Below, piece after piece: positions 42,528 to 51,278 of a stretch of DNA of 64,000 nucleotides. The notes beneath the pieces were generated by a model. That model had not been told where the DNA came from. It ran no database searches and saw nothing but the letters and a program-made list of their open reading frames with translations. Numbering within the stretch: position 1 is the stretch's first letter; every line of letters begins with the position of its first letter. The DNA comes from LMUY01 sp964245075 (GTDB lineage: Bacteria; Pseudomonadota; Alphaproteobacteria; Acetobacterales; Acetobacteraceae), in the NCBI GenBank assembly GCA_964245075.1, contig CAXTLC010000011.1, positions 1-64,000 of the forward strand. Reading direction: 5' to 3'. The position numbers and the translations under genes were made by a program.

Positions 42528-43460
42528 TCAGTGCGTCGTCCAGCCCTTGTAGTCCTGCACGTTGCTGGCCGTGACGAGGACGGGGTTCAGCAGCTCCGTC
42601 GGGTTGGCCGGCTTGACGCCGTCCAGGAGCTTCGCGCCGACCTGCACGGCCTTGCGGGCCATGCCGTATGGGTCCTGCGAGGACGAGGCCAGGATGTGGG
42701 TCTGCTTGTCCTTCAGCGCGGCCTCGATGTCCGGCGCGCCGTCCGTGCTGGTGATGAACAGGTCCTCGCGATGCAGCTGGCGCGCGGCCAGCGAGCAGCC
42801 GATCGCGGTGGGGTCGTTGATGGCGTACACGGCGTCTATGTGGGTCAGGCGGGTCAGAAGGCCCTGCATCACCGTGAACCCGCCGTCACGCGACCCCTTG
42901 GCGTCCTCGTTGTCGGACAGCACCTTGATGCCGGGCGACTTCTTGAACTCATCCTGGCAACCGCGCACACGGTCGATCACCGAGGAAACGTGCGGGCCGT
43001 TCACGATGACCACGTCGCCCTTGCCCGACAGCTTCTCGGCGATGAAGCGGCAGGCCTCGGCGCCCGCGGCCACGTTGTCGGTCATCACGGTCGCGTCCGC
43101 GCCTTGCGCCGCGACGTCCACCGCGACCACGGGAATGCCGGCCGCCTTGGCTTTGCGCACCGCGGGCGCGATCGCCTGCGAGTCGGCGGCATTGAGCACG
43201 ATGAGATCGACGCCGGCCGAGATGAAGTTCTCGATCTGGGTGGATTGCTTGTTGAGGTCGTAGTCCGATGACACCGAGGTGATCTTGGCCGCCGGGTTGA
43301 CCGCGTGCGCCTCGTCGGTGACGCCCTTGATCACGGCCACGAAATAGGGGTTGCCGAGCGAGCCGACGGTGACGCCCACGCTGTTGAGCGGCTTGGCCGA
43401 GGCGGCTGCCGTGAAGGTGGCGGCCAATGCCAGGCCCATGGCGAATGCGGTGCTTCTCAT
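42528..43460 (-). CDS. Sugar ABC transporter substrate-binding protein (RbsB type)
   Basis: 310-residue periplasmic binding protein with a signal peptide ending AAASA. It then reads KPLNSVGVTVGSLGNPYFVAVIKG, typical of type I pentose/hexose binders (peripla_BP_4). Further marks: FISAGVDLIVLNAADSQAI, VVAVDVAAQGADATVMTDN and VYAINDPTAIGCSLAARQ. It is the third gene of a three-gene importer operon (ATPase, permease, binder). No kinase or regulator is attached, so the sugar cannot be named. Followed 47 bases later by the convergent end of the cyclase gene. Confidence 0.92.
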   Translation of the reverse strand: MRSTAFAMGLALAATFTAAASAKPLNSVGVTVGSLGNPYFVAVIKGVTDEAHAVNPAAKITSVSSDYDLNKQSTQIENFISAGVDLIVLNAADSQAIAPAVRKAKAAGIPVVAVDVAAQGADATVMTDNVAAGAEACRFIAEKLSGKGDVVIVNGPHVSSVIDRVRGCQDEFKKSPGIKVLSDNEDAKGSRDGGFTVMQGLLTRLTHIDAVYAINDPTAIGCSLAARQLHREDLFITSTDGAPDIEAALKDKQTHILASSSQDPYGMARKAVQVGAKLLDGVKPANPTELLNPVLVTASNVQDYKGWTTH

Positions 43461-43494
43461 TGCGCGTTCCCTCTACCCGGCCGTTCACGCGGCC

Positions 43495-44481
43495 TTATGT
43501 CCTGGCGCCGCCTTGCAAGCGGAAGCGGTCGAGCGTGACCGCGGCGATGATCACGACGCCCTTGATAACGTACTGCCAAATGTCCGACACGCCAAGCAGG
43601 ATCAGCCCGTTGCCCAGCACGGCGATGATGAGCGCGCCGATCAGCGTGCCCCAGATCGAGCCGGTGCCGCCGGTGAAGCTGGTGCCGCCCAGGATGGTGG
43701 CAGCGATCGCGTCCAGCTCGTAGCTCTGCCCCAGTTGCAAGCCGTTGGCCGCGTAGAGCCGGGACGCCGACATCACGCCGCCCAACCCGGCCAGCCCGCC
43801 CGAGATCGTGTAAACGGCGAACAGCACCCGGCCCACCGCGATGCCGCTCAGGTGCGCCGCGTTCGCGTTGCCGCCGATCGCGTACACGCGCATCCCGAAC
43901 ACCGTGCGCCGCAGCGTGAACCACGAGGCCAGCACCACCGTGGCGGCGATGGCCACCAGCCAGGGGACGCCGAGCACGCTGTCGTTGCCGATGAAGGCGA
44001 ACGGGAGGTCCGAGTTGAACACCGTCGTGTCGTCGCCGATCAGCCGCGCCAGCCCCCGCACCGCGGTCAGCGAGCCGAGCGTCACGATGAACGACGGCAG
44101 GCCCAGCAGCGCGATCAGGCTGGCGTTCAGCGCGCCGCACACGGCCCCCGCCCCCAGCCCGGCGGCGATGCCGAGCATCCCCCAGCCCGGGACGAGCGAG
44201 ACGATCATCGCCGCCATCGCGGACGCGGCCAGGATGGAGCCCACCGAAAGGTCGATCCCGCCGGTCAGGATCACGAAGGTCATCCCCGCCGCCAGCACGG
44301 TGTTGATCGAGGCCTGCTGCGCCACGATCGAGATGTTGCCGAGCGTGAAGAACCGGTCAGACAGCGCGCCGAACAGCAGGCAGATCAGCACCAGCACGGG
44401 CAGCATCCCGATCACCTGCAACCGCAGCCGCAGCGTCCGCCGGAATGGCTGCCGGGGCGGCGCCGCGACGCCGCCGCTCAC
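43495..44481 (-). CDS. Sugar ABC transporter permease (RbsC type)
   Basis: 328-residue integral membrane protein of the BPD_transp_2 family, eight to ten hydrophobic segments. Landmarks: NISIVAQQASINTVLAAGMTFVILTGGIDLSVGS (split as the family motif), GLPSFIVTLGSLTAVRGLARL, GGNANAAHLSGIAV and ILGGTSFTGGTGSIWGTLIGA. GTG start overlaps the ATPase stop by 4 bases, and a 34-base gap leads to the binding-protein gene. Confidence 0.94.
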   Translation of the reverse strand: MSGGVAAPPRQPFRRTLRLRLQVIGMLPVLVLICLLFGALSDRFFTLGNISIVAQQASINTVLAAGMTFVILTGGIDLSVGSILAASAMAAMIVSLVPGWGMLGIAAGLGAGAVCGALNASLIALLGLPSFIVTLGSLTAVRGLARLIGDDTTVFNSDLPFAFIGNDSVLGVPWLVAIAATVVLASWFTLRRTVFGMRVYAIGGNANAAHLSGIAVGRVLFAVYTISGGLAGLGGVMSASRLYAANGLQLGQSYELDAIAATILGGTSFTGGTGSIWGTLIGALIIAVLGNGLILLGVSDIWQYVIKGVVIIAAVTLDRFRLQGGART

Positions 44482-46043
44482 GCCGCCCGCTCCATGCCGG
44501 GTCCGGAAAGGATGGCCATGATGGCCTCCTGCGTCACCGGGGTGCCCGCTTCCCCGGGCAGTTCACCCGCGATCCGGCCATCCCGCATCACCAGCACGCG
44601 GTCGCTCACGCCGATCACCTCCCCCATCTCGCTGGAAATGACCACCACGCCGCAGCCCGCGCGCGCCAGCTCGTCGATCAAGCGGTAGATCTCGGACTTG
44701 GCGCCGATGTCCACACCGCGCGTCGGCTCGTCCAGCACCAGCACGCGTGGGCCGGTTTCCAGCAGGCGGGCCAGCAGCACCTTCTGCTGGTTGCCGCCGG
44801 ACAGGCTGCCGGCGGGGGTGGCGTCGCTGCCGGCACGCACCGACAAGCGCCGCATCGCGCCGGCGGCGCGGCGGCGGGCGGTCGCGCGGTCCAGCACGCC
44901 GGCCCGGGCATCGCGGCCGATCACATCCATGTTCACGTTCTCCCGCACCGACATATCGAGGTAGAGGCCGAGCGCCTTGCGGTCTTCGGTGAGGTAAACG
45001 AGGCCGCGCTCGATCGCCGTGGCCGGCCCGGCCGCCAACCCACGGCCCTCCAGGGCCACCTCGCCGCGCAGCCGCCGGTCAACCCCGCAGACCAGGCGCG
45101 CCAACTCGGTGCGTCCCGCACCGACCAGGCCCGCAATGCCCAGGACCTCGCCCGCACGCACGTGGAAGGAGCAGCCGTGCACGCGCTGCCCATCGGCCAC
45201 GTCGCGCACTTGCAGCAGGACCGGGGGCACGCTGCCCCCCGCGCCGCCCGGCGTGCCGTGCGCCTTCTTGTAGAACGACGAGAGGTCGCGGCCGACCATC
45301 ATGCGGATCAGCGTTTGCGGCGTCAGCTCCGCGCGGGCCAGCGTGCCAACCGAGCGGCCGTCGCGCAGCACGCTGACGCGGTCCGCCAACTGGTCGATCT
45401 CCGCCATCCGGTGGCTGATGTAGATGATTGCCATCCCGTCCGCGCGCAATTGGCTCACGATGGCGAACAGCCGGTCCGTCTCGCGCGCGGACAGCGACGT
45501 GGTCGGCTCGTCCATGACCAGGATGCGGGCATCGGCCATCAGCGCGCGGGCAATCTCCACCAACTGCCGCTCGGCGATGGACAGGGCGCCGACGAGGCTG
45601 CCGGGTCCGAACGTGACGCCGAGCCGGGTCAGCGCCGGGGCGCACCGTGCGGCCATGGCGGCACGGTCAACCAGCCCGTAGCGGCGCGGCTCGCGACCCA
45701 GGAAGATGTTCTCGGCCACCGTCAGGTTGGGCGAAAGCACCAGCTCCTGGTAGATCGTCACCACGCCGAGCGCACGGGCTGCGGCCGGGCTGCGGATGGT
45801 CACCGGCTGGCCGGCGATGCGAATGCTGCCGCCTGCGTCCGGGTGGTGCACGCCGGAGAGGATCTTCATCAGCGTGGATTTGCCAGCGCCGTTCTCCCCC
45901 ATCAGCGCATGGACCTCGCCAGGCCATGCCGAGAACGACACGCCGGACAGCGCACGGGTGCTGCCGAACGTCTTGCCGATGTCTTGCATCTGCAACACGG
46001 GCATTTCGGATTGTGGGGCGGGTTCGGCGTGCATGGCGCTCAT
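44478..46043 (-). CDS. Sugar ABC transporter ATP-binding protein (RbsA type)
   Basis: Double-cassette ATPase of 521 residues. First cassette: GKTFGSTRALSGVSF, Walker A GENGAGKSTLMKILSG, signature LSIAERQLVEIARAL, Walker B ILVMDEPTTSL. Second cassette: degenerate Walker A GLVGAGRTELARL, signature LSGGNQQKVLLARL, Walker B VLVLDEPTRGVDIGAK. Such asymmetry is normal for RbsA/XylG/MglA. The ATG giving MSAMHAEPAPQ is taken; the frame stays open about 98 codons further without conservation. First gene of the importer operon. Confidence 0.93.
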   Translation of the reverse strand: MSAMHAEPAPQSEMPVLQMQDIGKTFGSTRALSGVSFSAWPGEVHALMGENGAGKSTLMKILSGVHHPDAGGSIRIAGQPVTIRSPAAARALGVVTIYQELVLSPNLTVAENIFLGREPRRYGLVDRAAMAARCAPALTRLGVTFGPGSLVGALSIAERQLVEIARALMADARILVMDEPTTSLSARETDRLFAIVSQLRADGMAIIYISHRMAEIDQLADRVSVLRDGRSVGTLARAELTPQTLIRMMVGRDLSSFYKKAHGTPGGAGGSVPPVLLQVRDVADGQRVHGCSFHVRAGEVLGIAGLVGAGRTELARLVCGVDRRLRGEVALEGRGLAAGPATAIERGLVYLTEDRKALGLYLDMSVRENVNMDVIGRDARAGVLDRATARRRAAGAMRRLSVRAGSDATPAGSLSGGNQQKVLLARLLETGPRVLVLDEPTRGVDIGAKSEIYRLIDELARAGCGVVVISSEMGEVIGVSDRVLVMRDGRIAGELPGEAGTPVTQEAIMAILSGPGMERAA

Positions 46044-46390
46044 TCTTGGTGCGCTTGTTTGTGCCACCCTAAGCCGCTTTGATGCCAGTGGGCCAGGGCA
46101 GATCGTCCAAACAGGCGAAAGGCTCGCGGGATGCGTGGGCCCGGCGCGCGGGCATGTGCCGGGCGGGGCCTTCTCGACCGTGTGCTCGCCGGCGCCCTGC
46201 GCGGCGCCGTCCTGTGCGCCCGCGCCACGATCTGGCACCGCCTGGCAGCGACGGTGGCGGGTTGCAGGTTCCGCAAGGCGCATCGCTGCCGGCTGGGGAG
46301 GCGAGCAACGCCGGGCGCCTGCTGCGACCCGGAACACACGAAGAAGACAGGCGAGTTAGGCACTGCCTACGTCGTCACCATGGCGGCGGC
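46044..46390. other. 347-base gap without a supported gene
   Basis: Lies between the start of the sugar-importer ATPase gene and the end of the Mla-type lipoprotein gene, both on the minus strand. It should hold the importer promoter. Frames here are open only because of high G+C and show no family motif on either strand. I see no tRNA, clear operator or insertion-sequence end. Confidence 0.5.
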
Positions 46391-46993
46391 TCACCGTCTC
46401 GGCAGCCCGCCCGCGACCCGCTGCTCCACGTTCGCCAGCAGGCGAGCCACCGCTTCCCGGCCGGAGCCAGCGGTCTCGGGCGCGCCGGAACCCGGCAACG
46501 GCGCCTCCGCCGCCACCTCCGCTTGCAGCAGCACCCGCACCGGCGCGGGCCGCAAATCCAGCAGCACCAGGCCCAGCGAGGCGCGGCTGACGCGCCCTGC
46601 GGGCAGGGCGAGCAGAGTCAACAGCTCACCCTCCAGCGCCAGGTCGGCCCGGGCGCGGCTGCCCGGCGCCAGCACGGCCCCGAACAGCCCGGCAGCGCCG
46701 AGCCAGCGGCGCAGCGCGTCTTCCACCGCGTCGGCCGGCGGCACGCTCCATTCCTCGTAGAAGTGGGTGCGGATGCTGCCATCGGCTTGCAGCACCTCCA
46801 GCCCGCGTGCGTCCAAGCCGGGCGCCGCCCGCAGGGTGCGAACCAGCAGCACCGGGCCGCCGGGGCGGGGCGGCAAGGCCACTGGACGGCGAGGGTCCAG
46901 CGGCCATTCCCGCTTCTCCAGGTACGGCCGGTTCGGCAGGATGCTGCACCCCGCCAGAACGGCCGGGGCGGCGAGCAGCGCCCGGCGGTTCAC
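46391..46993 (-). CDS. ABC-type transport auxiliary lipoprotein (PqiC/MlaD-system partner)
   Basis: 200 residues starting with a lipoprotein signal (MNRRALLAAPAVLAGCSILP, lipobox LAGC). The mature part follows the PqiC-like pattern with RTLRAAPGLDARGLEVL, HFYEEWSVPPADAVEDALRRWL and a beta-sandwich of LALEGELLTLLAL type. Such lipoproteins complete MCE transport systems at the outer membrane. GTG start overlaps the MlaD stop by 4 bases; last gene of the operon. Confidence 0.88.
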   Translation of the reverse strand: MNRRALLAAPAVLAGCSILPNRPYLEKREWPLDPRRPVALPPRPGGPVLLVRTLRAAPGLDARGLEVLQADGSIRTHFYEEWSVPPADAVEDALRRWLGAAGLFGAVLAPGSRARADLALEGELLTLLALPAGRVSRASLGLVLLDLRPAPVRVLLQAEVAAEAPLPGSGAPETAGSGREAVARLLANVEQRVAGGLPRR

Positions 46994-47994
46994 CGGTCCC
47001 TGCTTCGCGGCGGCGGACCGCCGAACACCACCTGGCCCGGGTCCCGGCGCAGCGACTCGCTGGCTTCCCGCAACGTCGCCGCGGCGGTCCGCGCATCCCG
47101 CAGAATCGGCACCAGCCCGGCTTCCAGGTCCGCCGAGCCGGTGTCCGCCCGGCGCGCCACCGCGTCCAGCGAGGCGAGCAGTTGCGGCAGCCTGGCGGTG
47201 GCCTGGGTCAGCCGGTCGGCCGCAGCCGTGGCGGCGCGCATCAGGTCCCGCGTCTGCGGCCCCTGTGCCAGGGTGCGCGCGGCCGTCAGCGTTTGCCGCA
47301 GTTCGGCCGCCAGCTCCGGCACGTCCGCGTCCGTCAGCGCCGTTTGCAGCGCGCGCAACGTGCCGTGGGCCTGCGCCAGCATGGCCGGCACGTCTCCGTC
47401 GCGCAGCGTGCCGCGAAGCTCATGGATCAATCCCTGGGCGCCCTCCGCCAGGCCGACGAAATCCACCTGCTGAAGCTTGGCCAGCAGCACCGTCGCAGAA
47501 TCCTGCACCTGGCTCAGCGTGGAAGGGACGGATGGGACGTACTCGTATCGCGGCGTCCAAGGCACGGCGAGCGGCGGGTAGCGCGCAGCGTCGAAGAAAT
47601 CCAGCTCGACGTAGCTCTGCCCGGTCAACCCCTGCGGCGCGATGCGGGCGCGCAACCCCTGGGCAACCGCGGCGGCGTTCGGCGGCTGTCCCACCCGGGT
47701 CGTGTCCACCTCGAAGCGGACCAGCACGGTGCGGAGGGTGGAAAGGCGGATCGCCTCCGGCTGCCCCCGGCCATATTCGGCGCTGGTCAGCCCGATCTGC
47801 GTGACGGCGCCGATGGCGACGCCGCGGTACTTGACCGGCGTGCCCACGTCGAGTCCCTGCACGCTGTCCCGGAAATACGTCTCGTAGCCCTGGGCATGCC
47901 GGATCTGGTTGCCGCTGAGGAACAGCACCGCCCCGGTGACCAGAACGACCGCCGCCACGGCCAGCAGGCCGACCCGGAGATACACGCCCCGCAT
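46990..47994 (-). CDS. mlaD: MlaD/MCE-domain periplasmic lipid-binding protein
   Basis: 334 residues. One N-terminal membrane helix (VGLLAVAAVVLVTGAVLF) anchors an MCE domain (YFRDSVQGLDVGTPVKYRGVAIGAVTQIG, split by family; then VRFEV, GLTGQSYVELDFF). A long predominantly helical C-terminal region with many Ala and Thr follows, probably a coiled tunnel-forming segment. It ends FGGPPPRSRDR. The ATG overlaps the ATPase stop by 1 base; a TTG 3 bases earlier is also possible. Works with the MlaE/MlaF pair upstream. Confidence 0.92.
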   Translation of the reverse strand: MRGVYLRVGLLAVAAVVLVTGAVLFLSGNQIRHAQGYETYFRDSVQGLDVGTPVKYRGVAIGAVTQIGLTSAEYGRGQPEAIRLSTLRTVLVRFEVDTTRVGQPPNAAAVAQGLRARIAPQGLTGQSYVELDFFDAARYPPLAVPWTPRYEYVPSVPSTLSQVQDSATVLLAKLQQVDFVGLAEGAQGLIHELRGTLRDGDVPAMLAQAHGTLRALQTALTDADVPELAAELRQTLTAARTLAQGPQTRDLMRAATAAADRLTQATARLPQLLASLDAVARRADTGSADLEAGLVPILRDARTAAATLREASESLRRDPGQVVFGGPPPRSRDR

Positions 47995-48731
47995 CAAGCG
48001 GCCTCCCGCCGGAAGAAGGCGCGCACCGCCGGGTCGCTGCTGCCGCTGGCGAGCGCGCGCGGGTCCCCGGTGGCCGCGACGCCCCCCGTGGTGCGGTCCA
48101 GCATCAGGCAGCGGTCCGCGATCGCCATGACGGACGCGATCTCGTGCGTCACCACGACGAAGGTGGCGCCCAGCATGTCGCGCAGCCGCAGGATGAGCTG
48201 GTCCAGCCCAGCCGAGATCACCGGGTCAAGCCCGGCGGAAGGCTCGTCCAGGAACAGCAGCGGCGGGTCCAGCGCCAGCGCGCGGGCGATGCCGGCCCGC
48301 TTGGCCATGCCGCCGGAAATCTCCGCGGGGCGCAGCGCGGCGGCGTCCGCCAGGCCCACCTGCGCCAGCTTGACCCTCGCCACGGCGGCGCAGGCATCGG
48401 CCGGCAGGGCGGTCAGCGTTTGCAGCGGCAGCATGACGTTCTCCAGCAGCGACAGCGAGCCGAACAGCGCGCCGGATTGGAACATGACGCCGATCTGCCG
48501 CCGCACCGCATCCATCTCCGCGCCGACATCGTGCCCCAGCACCCGGATGCGGCCGGCCGTGGGCGGCAGCAGCCCGACCATCTGGCGCAACAGGGTGGAC
48601 TTGCCGCTGCCGGAGCCGCCCAGGATGGCGAACACCTCCCCGCGCGCGACGGTGAGGTCGACGCCTGCGAACACGGTGCGGTCGCCGAAGCGCTGCGCCA
48701 ACCCCCATGCCTCGACGGCGGGCGCGCTCAA
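47994..48731 (-). CDS. MlaF-family ABC transporter ATP-binding protein, second set
   Basis: 245 residues. Walker A ILGGSGSGKSTLLRQ, Q-loop IGVMFQSGALFGSLSLLENV, signature ISGGMAKRAGIARAL, Walker B LLFLDEPSAGLDP and switch VVVTHEIAS. Start is a TTG whose first bases overlap the permease stop (TTGA); no ATG or GTG exists before the conserved AWGLAQRFGDRTVFAGV. Core of the complete Mla-type operon at 46391-49777. Confidence 0.92.
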   Translation of the reverse strand: MSAPAVEAWGLAQRFGDRTVFAGVDLTVARGEVFAILGGSGSGKSTLLRQMVGLLPPTAGRIRVLGHDVGAEMDAVRRQIGVMFQSGALFGSLSLLENVMLPLQTLTALPADACAAVARVKLAQVGLADAAALRPAEISGGMAKRAGIARALALDPPLLFLDEPSAGLDPVISAGLDQLILRLRDMLGATFVVVTHEIASVMAIADRCLMLDRTTGGVAATGDPRALASGSSDPAVRAFFRREAA

Positions 48732-49777
48732 CGGCCCAACCGGTAGAACAGCACGGCGAACACCCCGTCCAGCGCCACCGTGGCGACGATGCCGCCCACC
48801 ACCGCGGCGGTGGCGGCGCGGCCGACCGCGCGCGGGTCTGTCCCGGCGCCCAGCCCGGCGCGGCAGCCGATGCCGGCCACGGCGGCGCCGAAGCACACCA
48901 CCTTGAACAGGCCGCCCCACAGGTCGCGCCCGTGCACCGCCCGCAGCAACTGCGAGCCGACCGCGGCCGGCGCGAACCCGAATGCCAGCATCACCGTCAG
49001 CATGCCGAGCAGGCCCGCCAGTTCCAGGAACAGCGTCAGCACGGGGATCACCAGCACGGCCGCCAGCAGCCGCGGCAGCACCAGCATCGTCATCGGGCTG
49101 ATGCCCATCACCTCCAGCGCGGCCACCTCCTCGTTCACCCTCATGGTGCCGAGTTCGGCGGCAAAAGCGGACCCGGTGCGCCCGGCCAGGATCACCGCGG
49201 CCAGCAGCGGCCCCAGTTCCCGCAGCAGGGACAAGCCGACCAGGTTCACGATGAAGAGGTCCGCGCCGAAGCGCCGCAGCGGCACCGAGGACTGGAACGC
49301 CAGGATCAGCCCCACCAGGTAGCCCACCAGCAGCACCAGGGGGATGGCCTGGAACCCGGCCTCGTCCATCGTTTGGAGCAGGTCCCCCGCCCGGACCTGG
49401 CGGCGCCGGCGCGGCAGCAGGGCGACGGCGACCAGGCTCTCGCCGCCGAACGCGATGGCGTCCGCGGCGCGGCGCAGGGCGGCAAGCCCCAGCCCGGTGA
49501 ACGTCCAGCGATGCGGCAGCGCCGCCGCCGCCGCCGCCGGGGCGGCCCCTACCTGCGCCACGAGGTCCGCCACCGCCGCGCTGGCGCCGCGCAGGCTGGC
49601 CTGGCCATGCCGTGCCAAGGCGGCGGCCAGCAGCGCGGCCCCGGCCGTGTCCACGCCGCTCGCCTCCGTCACGTCCAGCACGAGCGGCCGGCCCCGCGCC
49701 GCGCCTGCCGCGCGCAGCGTGCCGTGCCACAGCCGGGCCGCACCTGCCCCGTCCAGCGTTCCGCGCAGCGCGAGCAC
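48728..49777 (-). CDS. MlaE-family permease with N-terminal STAS domain
   Basis: 349 residues. About 75 N-terminal residues form a STAS-like domain (VLDVTEASGVDTAGAALLAAAL), followed by the MlaE membrane domain (MDEAGFQAIPLVLLVGYLVG, LLRELGPLLAAVILAGRTGSAFAAELGTMRVNEEVAAL split by family, and the last helix FAVLFYRLGR). Start is GTG, but the STAS fold appears to begin about 10 residues earlier (LAIT-PG), where no usual start codon exists; a non-standard start is possible. First gene of the operon, 35 bases after the binding-protein gene. Confidence 0.88.
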   Translation of the reverse strand: MLALRGTLDGAGAARLWHGTLRAAGAARGRPLVLDVTEASGVDTAGAALLAAALARHGQASLRGASAAVADLVAQVGAAPAAAAAALPHRWTFTGLGLAALRRAADAIAFGGESLVAVALLPRRRRQVRAGDLLQTMDEAGFQAIPLVLLVGYLVGLILAFQSSVPLRRFGADLFIVNLVGLSLLRELGPLLAAVILAGRTGSAFAAELGTMRVNEEVAALEVMGISPMTMLVLPRLLAAVLVIPVLTLFLELAGLLGMLTVMLAFGFAPAAVGSQLLRAVHGRDLWGGLFKVVCFGAAVAGIGCRAGLGAGTDPRAVGRAATAAVVGGIVATVALDGVFAVLFYRLGR

Positions 49778-49812
49778 GCCGGGCGTGATGGCCAGGTTCG
49801 GCGCCGCGGGGG

Positions 49813-50847
49813 TTAATGCGCCAGCCAGGCGTCGAACCGTTGGCCGAGCTTGTCGCCGTTCTCGCGCCAGAACTGCTCGTCCACCAGCAGCCCGGCCGCC
49901 AGGTTGGCCGGCGCGGACGGCGAGATGGCCAGTTGCTCGGGCCGCAGCAGCTCATTGGCGCCTTTCGCGGTCGGCCCGTACGGGATGGCCGCGGCGAGGT
50001 TGGCCTGGCGCGCCGGGTCACCCATGAATGCGAGCAGCCGCCCTGCATCGGCGCCGTTCGGACTGCCCTTCATCACCACCCAGGACCGCACGCTGGTCAG
50101 GCTGCCGGTCCATTGCGCGCCGAGGTGCCGCTGCCCTCCGCCATTGACGTCCGCGACGGCGACGCTGTCCGCGCTGCACATCAGCACCTCGCCGGAAACC
50201 AGGAACTGCGCCGCCGACGCTTCCGGGGTCCACCAGACCAGGTACGGCTTGATCTGGTCCAGCTTGCGGAACGCCCGGTCCACGCCGTCGTCGGTCCGCA
50301 GCGTGCGGTAAACATCCGTGGGCGCCACGCCGTCGGCCAGCAGCGCGATTTCCAGGTTGCTGCGGGCGCCCCGGCGCAGGCCGCGCTTGCCTGGGTAACG
50401 CGCGACGTCCCAGAAGTCCGCCCAGGCGGGGGTGGAGGGGAACTTGTCATGATCCCAGGCCAGCACGAGGCTGCTCACCACGGCGCCCACGCCGCAATCG
50501 GTGACGGCGAGCGGCAGGTAATGGTCACGGCCGCCCAGCCCGGGCCAGTCCAGCTTGTCGAACAGCCCGTCCTCGCACCCCGTCAGCAGCTCATCCGCGG
50601 AAACCAGCACCAGGTCCCAATCGTCCGGCCCGCCATTGATCCGGCTGCGCAGGGTCCCAAGCCCGCCAGGCCAATTCCGAACATCCAGTTCCGCGCCTGT
50701 CGCGGCGGTGTACGGCGCGAACAGCACGTTGTTCATCGCGTGCTGCAAGGTGACGCCGCGACCGACGACCGTCAGCTCCCGGGCGGCAGCAGCGGGGCCG
50801 GCGAGGCCCCCGCATAGCGCAGCAGCCAACAGCAAGCGGGGCGTCAT
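49813..50847 (-). CDS. Orphan extracellular solute-binding protein (PotD-like)
   Basis: 344 residues with a signal peptide cut after AGPAAAA. The fold is the type 2 periplasmic binder of the spermidine/putrescine group: VVGRGVTLQHAMNNVLFAPYTAATG, DWDLVLVSADELLTGCEDGLFDKLD, VVSSLVLAWDHDKFP, FWDVARYPGKRGLRRGARSNLE. No matching permease or ATPase is nearby; downstream genes are of the Mla type and not expected partners. The ATG is chosen over a TTG 3 bases upstream. A 165-base gap to the divergent DUF883 gene holds its promoter. Confidence 0.85.
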   Translation of the reverse strand: MTPRLLLAAALCGGLAGPAAAARELTVVGRGVTLQHAMNNVLFAPYTAATGAELDVRNWPGGLGTLRSRINGGPDDWDLVLVSADELLTGCEDGLFDKLDWPGLGGRDHYLPLAVTDCGVGAVVSSLVLAWDHDKFPSTPAWADFWDVARYPGKRGLRRGARSNLEIALLADGVAPTDVYRTLRTDDGVDRAFRKLDQIKPYLVWWTPEASAAQFLVSGEVLMCSADSVAVADVNGGGQRHLGAQWTGSLTSVRSWVVMKGSPNGADAGRLLAFMGDPARQANLAAAIPYGPTAKGANELLRPEQLAISPSAPANLAAGLLVDEQFWRENGDKLGQRFDAWLAH

Positions 50848-51016
50848 CAAGCGGTAGGTCCTGGCCGGAATGGGTGGGGGGACCCTAACGTCGCAGCAAC
50901 CCGTCTAGCAACCCGGCCTCCCCGCCGGCCGGGTTGGAATTTCGCGGGGCGGGCAACCCCGATCACACTCTCGCGTTCTGCCGCCACCCCCGATTGCACA
51001 AACAGGAGCCTGACAC

Positions 51017-51274
51017 ATGGCCGCTTCTTTCGACGCCGATGACGCCCAGGCGCAGATTCAGGCGCTCCGCAAGCAGGTCAACCAGCTCATGGGCGAGCGC
51101 GTCACCCCCGTGCTGAGCGACGCGGCTGACCGTGCGCAGACGGCGGCGAAGCAGGCCACCGACTACACCCGTGATCAGGCCGATGCCGTGGCCGAGCAGG
51201 TCCGCGGCCGTCCGTTGATCGCGATTGCGCTGGCAGGCGCAGTGGGTTACGTGCTCGGCCGCTTCGTGCGCTGA
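51017..51274 (+). CDS. DUF883/ElaB-like membrane-anchored protein
   Basis: 85 residues. An amphipathic helical N-terminal part (AQIQALRKQVNQLMGERVTP, then SDAADRAQTAAKQATDYTRDQADAVAEQV) leads to a C-terminal membrane helix ending GYVLGRFVR. This is the ElaB/YqjD pattern; in E. coli such proteins tether ribosomes to the inner membrane in stationary phase. The ATG follows AGGAG. It is 4 bases before the holin-like gene, so the two are probably one stress-related unit. Confidence 0.85.
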   Translation: MAASFDADDAQAQIQALRKQVNQLMGERVTPVLSDAADRAQTAAKQATDYTRDQADAVAEQVRGRPLIAIALAGAVGYVLGRFVR

Positions 51275-51278
51275 TCCG

